Translations under genes and position numbers: made by a program
Notes under the pieces: model-generated
What the model was told of the DNA's origin: nothing
The model's database searches: none
What the model saw: the letters and a program-made list of their open reading frames with translations, nothing else
Assembly (NCBI GenBank): GCA_012514045.1
Contig: JAAZBA010000386.1
Coordinates: 1 to 5,071 of the forward strand
DNA from: Clostridiales bacterium
Lineage (GTDB): Bacteria; Bacillota; Clostridia; Oscillospirales; QAMX01
Length of the DNA: 5,071 nt
Direction: 5' to 3'
Shown here: one piece after another, positions 1 through 5,071 of the stretch
How positions within the stretch are numbered: the stretch's first letter is position 1
Layout of the letters: each line of letters opens with the position of its first letter

Positions 1-428
1 CCAACGATTCCCGCGTCAATTGCCGTCTCTCCTGCTAGATTACCGTTGATCCAATAGTTCTGTATGGAGGCTGAGCTCATGGAGTGCTCGAGAAAAGCTC
101 CCTTTGTGCCGGCCATGGCGTGATAACCCAAAAGAATAACTCCGTCACAGTCCTCAAGTCCGGCAAATCGGTCAGTAGAGGTGTTGCCTAAAATGCACCA
201 ATCAGCCAAAGGGGAAAGCTTTTCCCATATGACTGTGTAGCTTCCGCCGTGACAATCACGAACATAAACTTTGTCGGCGCCTGCCTCCTTGCAAGCCTCC
301 ACACAGACGTTTATGTCTGCTGTCATATATTCTCTCGCCTCATGGAAGCGGTAGCCGGAGGGTGTAACCTGCTCCCGGTCATATATACCGCTTATACCCT
401 CGAGGTCGGTCATAATTAGTATATTCAC
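1..428 (-). CDS. M55 family metallopeptidase, DppA-like D-aminopeptidase (partial, C-terminus outside window)
   Basis: I translated this from the sequence: a GTG start at 428-426 and 142 codons open to the window edge. The protein matches the DppA family (peptidase M55), zinc enzymes that remove N-terminal D-amino acids from short peptides and, in Bacillus subtilis, assemble as a cytoplasmic decamer. Family residues are visible at nearly the same numbering as B. subtilis DppA: D8 and E10 in T-D-L-E-G, H60 in R-D-C-H-G-G, H103 in L-L-G-Y-H-A, H115 in E-H-S-M (the proposed catalytic histidine) and E134 in A-G-E-T. The Ser of the classical S-x-D-x-E-G motif is Met here, which I believe occurs in other M55 branches. 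There is no signal peptide. The GTG start is preferred because it places D8/E10 correctly; the first ATG (codon 6) would remove the first beta strand. About half of a usual 260-280 residue protein is present. Family call is firm; actual substrate is unknown. Confidence 0.93.
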   Translation of the reverse strand, partial: MNILIMTDLEGISGIYDREQVTPSGYRFHEAREYMTADINVCVEACKEAGADKVYVRDCHGGSYTVIWEKLSPLADWCILGNTSTDRFAGLEDCDGVILLGYHAMAGTKGAFLEHSMSSASIQNYWINGNLAGETAIDAGIV

Positions 429-439
429 TGCCTTTAAAA

Positions 440-445
440 TCCTTT
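440..445 (-). promoter_or_regulatory. Ribosome binding site of the M55 peptidase gene
   Basis: The minus strand reads AAAGGA here, 11 bases before the GTG at 428. The spacing is a little long. A second AAAGG (431-435) is only 2 bases from the GTG and is too close to work well. The weak site plus GTG start suggests modest translation, perhaps helped by ribosomes ending at the preceding stop (449-451), 20 bases upstream. Confidence 0.5.
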
Positions 446-448
446 CTT

Positions 449-1333
449 TTATATTCCCGTAAGATCAAAATCGGGGATATACTCTTCATTTGCGCTTGAA
501 AGCTCCTGAAAAAAACCGTGCCTGAAACCGCAGAGATCTACTTCTTCAAGGACACGTTCATACTCCCGCGATGTAAGCCTCCTTGAAAGTGTATTGAAGC
601 CCTCTGTGTTTCCTGCGGGAGTGTACTGCGACATTACGCTGATGTAAATGTCATCAGGAAACCGTTCTTTTATTAATCTGAGCGTCTGTATGGATTTGGT
701 GACAAATCCGGGCAGAACAAGATGGCGGATGATTACGCCTTTTTCAATTATTCCATCACTGTCAAGCCGGACACCGCCAACCTGACGATACATTTCATCA
801 ATCGCTTCGCAGGCAGTCTCAGGATAGTCTGAAGCTCCGGACAATTTATCGGCAAGAGCTTTGTCAGTGTACTTGAAATCGGGAAGGTATACGTCCACAA
901 GTCCCTCAAGACAGCGAAGGGTTTCTACGCTGTCGTAGCCTGAGGTATTGTAAACAATCGGTATACCGGACTTATATATGTCCAGAGCTTCAGAAATCGA
1001 ATGAACATAGTGAGTTGGGTTGACAAGGTTTATGTTATGTGCCCCTATGTCTTCAAGGCGCTTGAAGATATCGGCAAGATGCTTTACTGAGATCACCTCG
1101 CCATAATCCTCCTGGCTTAGTTCGTAGTTTTGACAGTAGATGCATCCTAAGGAGCAGCCGGAGAAAAACACTGTACCGGAGCCTCTCGTACCGCTGATGC
1201 ATGGCTCCTCCCAGAAATGAAGCGCTGCGCGGGCGATACGAGGAAGGTACCCCATGCGGCAGTACCCGTCGCCCTCGTTTTCACGCCGCAGAGCGCTGCA
1301 ATTTCTGGGACATTGATTGCAGATGAATTCCAT
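449..1333 (-). CDS. Radical SAM protein, PflX / COG1313 family (pyruvate formate-lyase activase-like)
   Basis: This is a complete 294-residue protein, the usual length for the family. The radical SAM cluster motif C-x3-C-x2-C is C60, C64 and C67, in F-F-S-G-C-S-L-G-C-I-Y-C-Q-N; these would hold the 4Fe-4S cluster that cleaves S-adenosylmethionine. Other family hallmarks follow: A-L-H-F near 37-40, G-T-R-G-S-G before the cluster, a N-I-N-L-V-N-P-T-H-Y strand, Y-N-T-S-G-Y, and Y-L-P-D-F-K-Y. An extra N-terminal cysteine set, C5, C8, C12 and C25, is typical of this family and may bind a second metal centre. The family resembles glycyl-radical activases, but its substrate is not established and no glycyl-radical enzyme is visible in the window. 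The ATG overlaps the TAA of the preceding paralogue (TAATG), pointing to translational coupling. Likely cytoplasmic and oxygen-sensitive. Confidence 0.93.
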   Translation of the reverse strand: MEFICNQCPRNCSALRRENEGDGYCRMGYLPRIARAALHFWEEPCISGTRGSGTVFFSGCSLGCIYCQNYELSQEDYGEVISVKHLADIFKRLEDIGAHNINLVNPTHYVHSISEALDIYKSGIPIVYNTSGYDSVETLRCLEGLVDVYLPDFKYTDKALADKLSGASDYPETACEAIDEMYRQVGGVRLDSDGIIEKGVIIRHLVLPGFVTKSIQTLRLIKERFPDDIYISVMSQYTPAGNTEGFNTLSRRLTSREYERVLEEVDLCGFRHGFFQELSSANEEYIPDFDLTGI

Positions 1334-2427
1334 TAATCCTCAAAAACAACGTCTGAGGCAAAAGATGCCGTATAGCCGTGGTTTACGCACCATTCACATG
1401 CGGTAAGAATGCGTTCAGCATAGTTTTCCATATAAGCCACATAGAAGGGATAGAAGTATTGTTCATGAATCATAAGCTCAATGAAGCCTTTTTTCGGGTA
1501 CTTGAGAAGCGACTTTTCAAGCTTTGCGATATTCTCGGCAGGCTGGGCGGTGTTCAATACACAGTCGATTTTGCCGAATATCATATCTTCCGAGTGATCC
1601 TTCCAGAAACCGTAAACATTGGCTTTGTCGATTTCCTTCGGTGTAAGATAGTAGCTGACGAAGGAGTTGCCGTCCTTATCATAGTCAAGGTAGCCCATGA
1701 GAAGCCCGATTCCCTGAGCTCTGACGGCTCTGACACCTGTGCGGTTGGAGGCGCCCCAATGGAAGGTTGTTGCGCGTTCAATGCACTCTTCTCCGGCGAA
1801 GCGCTTGATTTCGCCGATGATCAAGCGGTAATCATTTATTATTTTTTCGTAGGAGGTTGTAAGGTAAGGCCTGTCCGGGAACTCGTTATAGGAATGGAAG
1901 GCAAGGTGAAGCCAATCGGAATTGGCTACCCATTCGCACTTGAATTTATCGGTCATCATGGAAAGGTTGAACTTCCCGAAAACATCCTCATACTTCTCGT
2001 CAATAGAGTAGAAGAGGTTGATTCTGACTTTTGCACCATAGAGATCGTGGGCTTTTTTGTATACCGCAAGGTAGGGATTATCGAAGATAGAAGTGTAAAT
2101 ATCCTTGTTCTTCGTAATGTCGCAGAGGAAGAATATATTATCGTCAACGGATAGAGAGTACTTTTTTGCGGCGTTCTTAAGCCAGTATACCCCGGCGATG
2201 ATCGACTCTCCGGAGATCTTATCTACAACCTCAAGGGTGTTTCTGTAGCCGTAGAGAGGGACAATGGCGGAATATTTGCCGTCATTAAAAATAGCGGGAA
2301 CAGAGTTTATCTCAATGGATTTGCCTTCATCTGCAGCGACGTCTACTTCGATAAAAAGCATTTCGTCTCGAATTTTACCTGATACATTGGAGAGCATATC
2401 TCCGTCAACTGGTGTTAAAAATCTCAT
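1333..2427 (-). CDS. Polysaccharide deacetylase-like barrel protein, paralogue 4 (divergent copy)
   Basis: This is a complete 364-residue protein and the last of four tandem homologues. Residues 1-88 form a beta-rich N-terminal domain with the shared G-Y-R-N-T and Y-W-L-K-N-A segments. The deacetylase-like part follows: S-V-D-D at 93-96 (the likely acidic metal/catalytic pair), F-H-S with H178, P-D-R-P-Y at 184-188, H223-W-G, and the R-A-V-R-A-Q-G-I barrel segment near 233-240. The C-terminal signature H-E-Q-Y-F-Y-P is at 321-327 and the end is V-F-E-D. It is the most divergent complete copy: where copies 2 and 3 have K-[IF]-H it has K-V-R (R135), and the following loop is five residues longer and lacks their C-P-E-F motif. 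AAGGAG lies 9 bases before the ATG. There is no signal peptide or membrane segment, so it is probably cytoplasmic. A carbohydrate substrate is an inference from fold resemblance; the reaction is unknown. Confidence 0.88.
   Translation of the reverse strand: MRFLTPVDGDMLSNVSGKIRDEMLFIEVDVAADEGKSIEINSVPAIFNDGKYSAIVPLYGYRNTLEVVDKISGESIIAGVYWLKNAAKKYSLSVDDNIFFLCDITKNKDIYTSIFDNPYLAVYKKAHDLYGAKVRINLFYSIDEKYEDVFGKFNLSMMTDKFKCEWVANSDWLHLAFHSYNEFPDRPYLTTSYEKIINDYRLIIGEIKRFAGEECIERATTFHWGASNRTGVRAVRAQGIGLLMGYLDYDKDGNSFVSYYLTPKEIDKANVYGFWKDHSEDMIFGKIDCVLNTAQPAENIAKLEKSLLKYPKKGFIELMIHEQYFYPFYVAYMENYAERILTACEWCVNHGYTASFASDVVFED
1336..1341 (-). promoter_or_regulatory. Ribosome binding site of the radical SAM gene, inside the preceding gene
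   Basis: The minus strand reads GAGGAT here, within the last codons of the upstream paralogue. GAGG ends 4 bases before the ATG at 1333. The short spacing, together with the TAATG stop/start overlap at 1331-1335, suggests that a terminating ribosome re-initiates rather than independent loading. Confidence 0.55.
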
Positions 2428-2436
2428 TTCTGTTTA

Positions 2437-2442
2437 CTCCTT
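2437..2442 (-). promoter_or_regulatory. Ribosome binding site of paralogue 4
   Basis: The minus strand reads AAGGAG, 9 bases before the ATG at 2427, in the 23-base gap after the stop of paralogue 3 (2451-2453). It is a strong site with good spacing, and it fixes this start. Confidence 0.8.
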
Positions 2443-2450
2443 AGTTTAAA

Positions 2451-3533
2451 TCAGTCTTCAAAAAGTATTTCTTTGAGGAAAGCGGGCTTGTAGCCGTGTT
2501 CTACGCACCACTCAACACCGGTTATGACTCTCTCCCTGAAGTCCGGCTCATAAGCAACGTAAAAGGGGTAGAAATACTGCTCATGCATGAGAAGATCCTT
2601 AAAACGGCGCTGGGGAAAGTCCGTCTCACGGCTGTCGAGACGCTGACGGATTCCCTCGGGAGTGAAGCCGTTGAGGTAGAGATCGTTTGCAACGCAGATC
2701 ATATCCTCGGCGTGATCCTTGTAGGCTAAATAGGTGTGCACATGCTTTGTCTGCTCATAGTTGAGATGCAGGTTTATGTCGCTTGTGCCGTCGTCAAATG
2801 CACGGAAGCTGGCGAGCAATGCCCGGATACCCATTGTGCGCATAGCTCTGACACCATACTTTGTTGCGCATCCCCAGTGAATTGTTGTAACATCCCTGGA
2901 GAGAGTTTCCTCGCCGGCGAAGCGGACAATCTGCTCGTAAACCATGAGCATGTCATCGCGCACTTCCTCGTAGGAGGAGTTTTCGTATATCCTGTCGGGA
3001 AGATTCCTTGCTGCGTGGAAGGCAAGCTTGAACCAGTCAGAATTAGCGATGAATTCATCTTTGTACTTGTCTGGGAACTCAGCAAGGGTGAATCCGCAAA
3101 ACTCAGGGCAGTCATTGTAGATGTTCATATGGATCTTCGTGCCATACTTGTCGTGAACGCTCTTATAAAAGCCAAGTAGAGGGTTTTCGAAAAGGGAGGA
3201 ATAGATATGTTGGTTTTTTGCGATATCCTGGAGGCACCAGATGTTGTCATCAAGTGAAAGACGGTATTTATAGTCCGCGTTTTTAAGCCAGTAAACTACA
3301 GCGGTTTCAGATTCGCCGGATACGGTGTCATAGGCTTCAACTGTGTTTCTGTAGCCGTCAAGCTGGATTGTGGCGGTGTAGACACTATTGTTCTCGCTAG
3401 CCGGCACCTTGTTTATAGTGATACTTCTGCCGGGTTCGGCGGAAAGGGTAAACTCCACTATAAGGGAATTTCCGGATATCTTACCTGCCACTGAGCCAAA
3501 CATGGCACCGTCAAAGGGCTTTATAAATTTCAT
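2451..3533 (-). CDS. Polysaccharide deacetylase-like barrel protein, paralogue 3
   Basis: This is a complete 360-residue protein. Residues 1-88 are a beta-rich N-terminal domain (R-S-I-T-I-N-K-V-P, then L-D-G-Y-R-N-T-V-E). Candidate active-site motifs of the barrel domain are S-L-D-D at 93-96, H135 in I-H-M-N-I-Y, H173 in L-A-F-H-A, P-D-R-I-Y at 179-183 and H219-W-G. R-A-M-R-T-M-G-I at 229-236 resembles the late barrel segment of deacetylases. The C-terminal signature H-E-Q-Y-F-Y-P is at 317-323, and the protein ends L-F-E-D like paralogue 4. In the 48-residue block from residue 92 I count 32 identities to paralogue 2 and 26 to paralogue 4. The classical NodB H-[ST]-x2-H metal motif is not seen, so catalysis, if any, differs from standard family 4 esterases. 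No signal peptide. The start is set by AGGAGG 8 bases upstream. The substrate is unknown. Confidence 0.88.
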   Translation of the reverse strand: MKFIKPFDGAMFGSVAGKISGNSLIVEFTLSAEPGRSITINKVPASENNSVYTATIQLDGYRNTVEAYDTVSGESETAVVYWLKNADYKYRLSLDDNIWCLQDIAKNQHIYSSLFENPLLGFYKSVHDKYGTKIHMNIYNDCPEFCGFTLAEFPDKYKDEFIANSDWFKLAFHAARNLPDRIYENSSYEEVRDDMLMVYEQIVRFAGEETLSRDVTTIHWGCATKYGVRAMRTMGIRALLASFRAFDDGTSDINLHLNYEQTKHVHTYLAYKDHAEDMICVANDLYLNGFTPEGIRQRLDSRETDFPQRRFKDLLMHEQYFYPFYVAYEPDFRERVITGVEWCVEHGYKPAFLKEILFED

Positions 3534-3541
3534 TCTTCAGT

Positions 3542-3547
3542 CCTCCT
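3542..3547 (-). promoter_or_regulatory. Ribosome binding site of paralogue 3
   Basis: The minus strand reads a perfect AGGAGG, 8 bases before the ATG at 3533 and directly after the stop of paralogue 2 (3552-3554). It is the strongest binding site in the window. Confidence 0.85.
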
Positions 3548-3551
3548 CAGG

Positions 3552-4649
3552 TCATATTTTATCAAAATCGATAATTTCTTTTATAAATGCAGGCCTATAC
3601 CCATGCTCATGGCACCAGCGTATGGCAGTGTCGAAGCGCTCATAATAGTCGGGCATATATCTTACGTAGTGGGGATAGAAATATTGCTCGTGTACGCACA
3701 TCTCCTTGAAGGTATAAAGTGGGTGTGTTTTACGGAACTGATCAAAATTCGGAGCAATATCGTCAAGTGGTCCATGCTGCATACCTGCGCCGTACCTGAA
3801 GAACACAACATCCTCAGCTTTATCATACCATACACCGTATACGTTCATCATAGCGCACTGCTCAGCATTTAGATGGTACTTGATGCTTACTCCAGTCGGG
3901 TCAGCGTATCTGAAAGAACCCATCAGACCCTTTATACCTGAGGAACGCAGCGCTCTGACTGTCTCAACGGTGGCGTCGCCCCAGTGCACAGTAAGCATGG
4001 GACCGGCAAAGGTCTCTCTGCCTGCAAAGCGAATGATCTGTTCCATAATGCGGTCATGCTCAAATTTAGTCTGCTCATATGTGCCTCTGATATAGGGACG
4101 GTCGGGGAGGTTCGCATTGGCGTGGAAGGACAGGAGAAGCCAATGGGAATTGGCAATCCATTCAGATTTATACTTGTCCGGGAATTCATCAAGAGTAAAG
4201 CCGCCGAATTCCGGGCACTGGTAATAAATATTTACATGGAATTTGGTACCATAACGGTCATGCATTGTCTTCAGGAGCGCAAGATAAGGATCCTCAAAAA
4301 TTGACTTGTAAATGTGCTGGTTTTTTGCGATATTTTGGAAAAACCAGATATTATCATCAAGAGAAAAACGGTATGTCATATGAGCGTCCTTGAGATAGAA
4401 CACAGTAATAGCTTCCCTCTCTCCTGTGTCAATGTCGATAAGGGAGAGAATTGTCTTGAAACCTTTAAGGGTAACCTTGGCAGTGTACTGGTTTCCGCCC
4501 GGAATACAGGGGACATTGTTGACGGCGAGTCTTCTGCCGGGAGCAGCCTCGATTATACAGTTGATTTCAATGCCTTCAGCCGTTCTTGTTCCCGCTGCGT
4601 CCATAAGCATGACACAATCTGCCGGGAAAACGAATTTCATCTTAAACAT
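3552..4649 (-). CDS. Polysaccharide deacetylase-like barrel protein, paralogue 2
   Basis: This is a complete protein of 365 residues from the ATG at 4649. An in-frame ATG two codons earlier (4655) would give 367, but it sits only 2 bases from the AGGAG site, whereas 4649 has the normal 8. Numbered from 4655, the motifs are: N-terminal beta-rich domain about 1-93, S-L-D-D at 98-101, H140 in F-H-V-N-I-Y, H178 in L-S-F-H-A, P-D-R-P-Y at 184-188, H224-W-G, R-A-L-R-S-S-G-I near 234-241, and H-E-Q-Y-F-Y-P at 322-328. The segments Q-H-G-P-L-D-D and H-P-L-Y-T-F link it to the truncated copy upstream rather than to copies 3 and 4, as does R-Y-M-P-D-Y. No signal peptide or membrane span, so probably cytoplasmic. 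It resembles polysaccharide deacetylase / glycoside hydrolase-deacetylase barrels; the true reaction and substrate are not known. Confidence 0.88.
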   Translation of the reverse strand: MFKMKFVFPADCVMLMDAAGTRTAEGIEINCIIEAAPGRRLAVNNVPCIPGGNQYTAKVTLKGFKTILSLIDIDTGEREAITVFYLKDAHMTYRFSLDDNIWFFQNIAKNQHIYKSIFEDPYLALLKTMHDRYGTKFHVNIYYQCPEFGGFTLDEFPDKYKSEWIANSHWLLLSFHANANLPDRPYIRGTYEQTKFEHDRIMEQIIRFAGRETFAGPMLTVHWGDATVETVRALRSSGIKGLMGSFRYADPTGVSIKYHLNAEQCAMMNVYGVWYDKAEDVVFFRYGAGMQHGPLDDIAPNFDQFRKTHPLYTFKEMCVHEQYFYPHYVRYMPDYYERFDTAIRWCHEHGYRPAFIKEIIDFDKI

Positions 4650-4657
4650 GTTCATTA

Positions 4658-4665
4658 CTCCTTTT
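4658..4665 (-). promoter_or_regulatory. Ribosome binding site of paralogue 2 (decides between two starts)
   Basis: The minus strand reads AAAAGGAG, 8 bases before the ATG at 4649 and only 2 bases before the alternative ATG at 4655. The spacing favours 4649. The site lies just after the stop of paralogue 1 (4674-4676). Confidence 0.75.
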
Positions 4666-4673
4666 GAAAAATA

Positions 4674-5071
4674 TCAGAAATCCATTATATCGGATACGAA
4701 TTCGGACTTATAGCCATGCTCAACGAAGTAGCGGATGACGGTGTCAAAACGTTTTTCATAGTCCGGCATATACCGGCTGTAGAATGGATAGAAGTACTCC
4801 TCATGGACGCAGGGAGAACGGAAGGTATACAGAGGATGGTCAGCTGTGAACCGATCAAAATTCTCCCAAAGTTTATCGATTGGAGTGTGCTGTGCTTTGA
4901 GTCCCCCAAGCCTGAAGAACATATCCTCTGTTTTGTCATAGTAAAAACCGTAAATACTGACAAGAGCAATCTGCTCGTCGGTAAGGTAGTAAGCTATGGC
5001 AGTGTTGGTGAGCGCTTTGGCAAGCTGACTGAAGGTACCTCCCAGCATCCTCACACCTAGGGATCGCAGAG
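4674..5071 (-). CDS. Polysaccharide deacetylase-like barrel protein, paralogue 1 (C-terminal part only)
   Basis: This reading frame enters from the right edge and gives 131 residues before a TGA at 4676-4674. The first readable residues, L-R-S-L-G-V, match the R-A-L-R-S-S-G-I segment of paralogue 2, so the gene clearly continues upstream. A GTG at 5054 is an internal valine, not a start. It shares with paralogue 2 the segments Y-D-K-x-E-D, Q-H-x-P-x-D, H-P-L-Y-T-F and R-Y-M-P-D-Y. The signature block is H-E-E-Y-F-Y-P instead of H-E-Q-Y-F-Y-P, and the W-C before the final helix is Y-F. The motif-bearing half (S-x-D-D, F-H-A, H-W-G) lies outside the window, so it cannot be judged whether the copy is active. 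It is expected to be a full gene of about 360 residues, with unknown substrate. Confidence 0.88.
   Translation of the reverse strand, partial: LRSLGVRMLGGTFSQLAKALTNTAIAYYLTDEQIALVSIYGFYYDKTEDMFFRLGGLKAQHTPIDKLWENFDRFTADHPLYTFRSPCVHEEYFYPFYSRYMPDYEKRFDTVIRYFVEHGYKSEFVSDIMDF

Larger units (their letters stand above)
1333..5071 (-). other. Tandem array of four paralogous genes within one probable operon
   Basis: Four homologous genes follow each other head to tail with gaps of 23 to 24 bases (paralogues 1 to 2 and 3 to 4) and 18 bases (2 to 3), with a ribosome binding site in each. C-terminal features split them into two pairs: 1 with 2 (H-P-L-Y-T-F, R-Y-M-P-D-Y) and 3 with 4 (K-D-H-x-E-D-M-I, F-Y-P-F-Y-V-A-Y, ending F-E-D). 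This is the pattern expected from repeated tandem duplication followed by long divergence; the DNA is no longer near-identical. The array may extend beyond the right edge. Confidence 0.8.

Noticed and set aside
1378..2154. A 258-codon open frame on the plus strand, opposite paralogue 4
   Set aside because: It lies wholly antisense to a gene with clear homologues, has no recognisable motif and no convincing ribosome binding site, and similar antisense open frames lie opposite the other paralogues. It is a codon-usage shadow.
2428..2450. Possible internal promoter or terminator in the longest gap between genes
   Set aside because: Only 23 bases, mostly taken up by the ribosome binding site; no hairpin with a T-run and no room for promoter elements.
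2736..3179. A 147-codon open frame on the plus strand, opposite paralogue 3
   Set aside because: It is antisense to a well-supported gene, with cysteine-rich low-information content and no family resemblance.
5052..5054. GTG as a start for a short 126-residue protein
   Set aside because: The frame stays open upstream and encodes family-matching residues (L-R-S-L-G), so the gene continues past the window.
4716..5060. A 114-codon plus-strand open frame at the right edge
   Set aside because: It is the antisense of paralogue 1; similar shadows appear opposite the same conserved C-terminal region in the other copies.

Overview
The window is one tightly packed, single-direction gene block. All six recognisable genes are on the minus strand, so transcription runs from base 5071 towards base 1. 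Gaps between genes are about 18 to 24 bases, with one 1-base stop/start overlap, and I see no internal terminator or convincing promoter. This looks like the middle of a longer operon that is cut at both window edges. No stretch over 300 bases lacks a gene.

In transcription order, the right three quarters (5071 to 1333) hold four consecutive paralogues. The first (4674-5071) is only a C-terminal fragment. The next three (3552-4649, 2451-3533, 1333-2427) are complete at about 360 residues. Each complete copy has an N-terminal beta-rich domain of about 90 residues. After it comes a domain resembling the polysaccharide deacetylase / glycoside hydrolase-deacetylase barrel, with an S-[LV]-D-D motif, F-H-[AS], P-D-R-x-Y and H-W-G. 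All four end in a conserved H-E-[QE]-Y-F-Y-P block. None of the complete copies has a signal peptide, so they are probably cytoplasmic. Their substrate is unknown.

Downstream lies a complete radical SAM protein of the PflX / COG1313 type (449-1333), whose ATG overlaps the stop of the last paralogue. It is followed by the N-terminal half of an M55 metallopeptidase of the DppA D-aminopeptidase family (1-428), which starts with GTG and runs off the left edge.

The organism is probably an anaerobic Firmicute of clostridial type. This rests on strong AGGAGG-like ribosome binding sites, moderate GC content, an oxygen-sensitive type of radical SAM enzyme, and my recollection that such deacetylase-like proteins are common in gut clostridia. 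It is an inference, not a taxonomic assignment. Gene order suggests the products serve one cytoplasmic pathway, perhaps handling a sugar or peptide-linked cell-wall component, but nothing in the sequence names the substrate.
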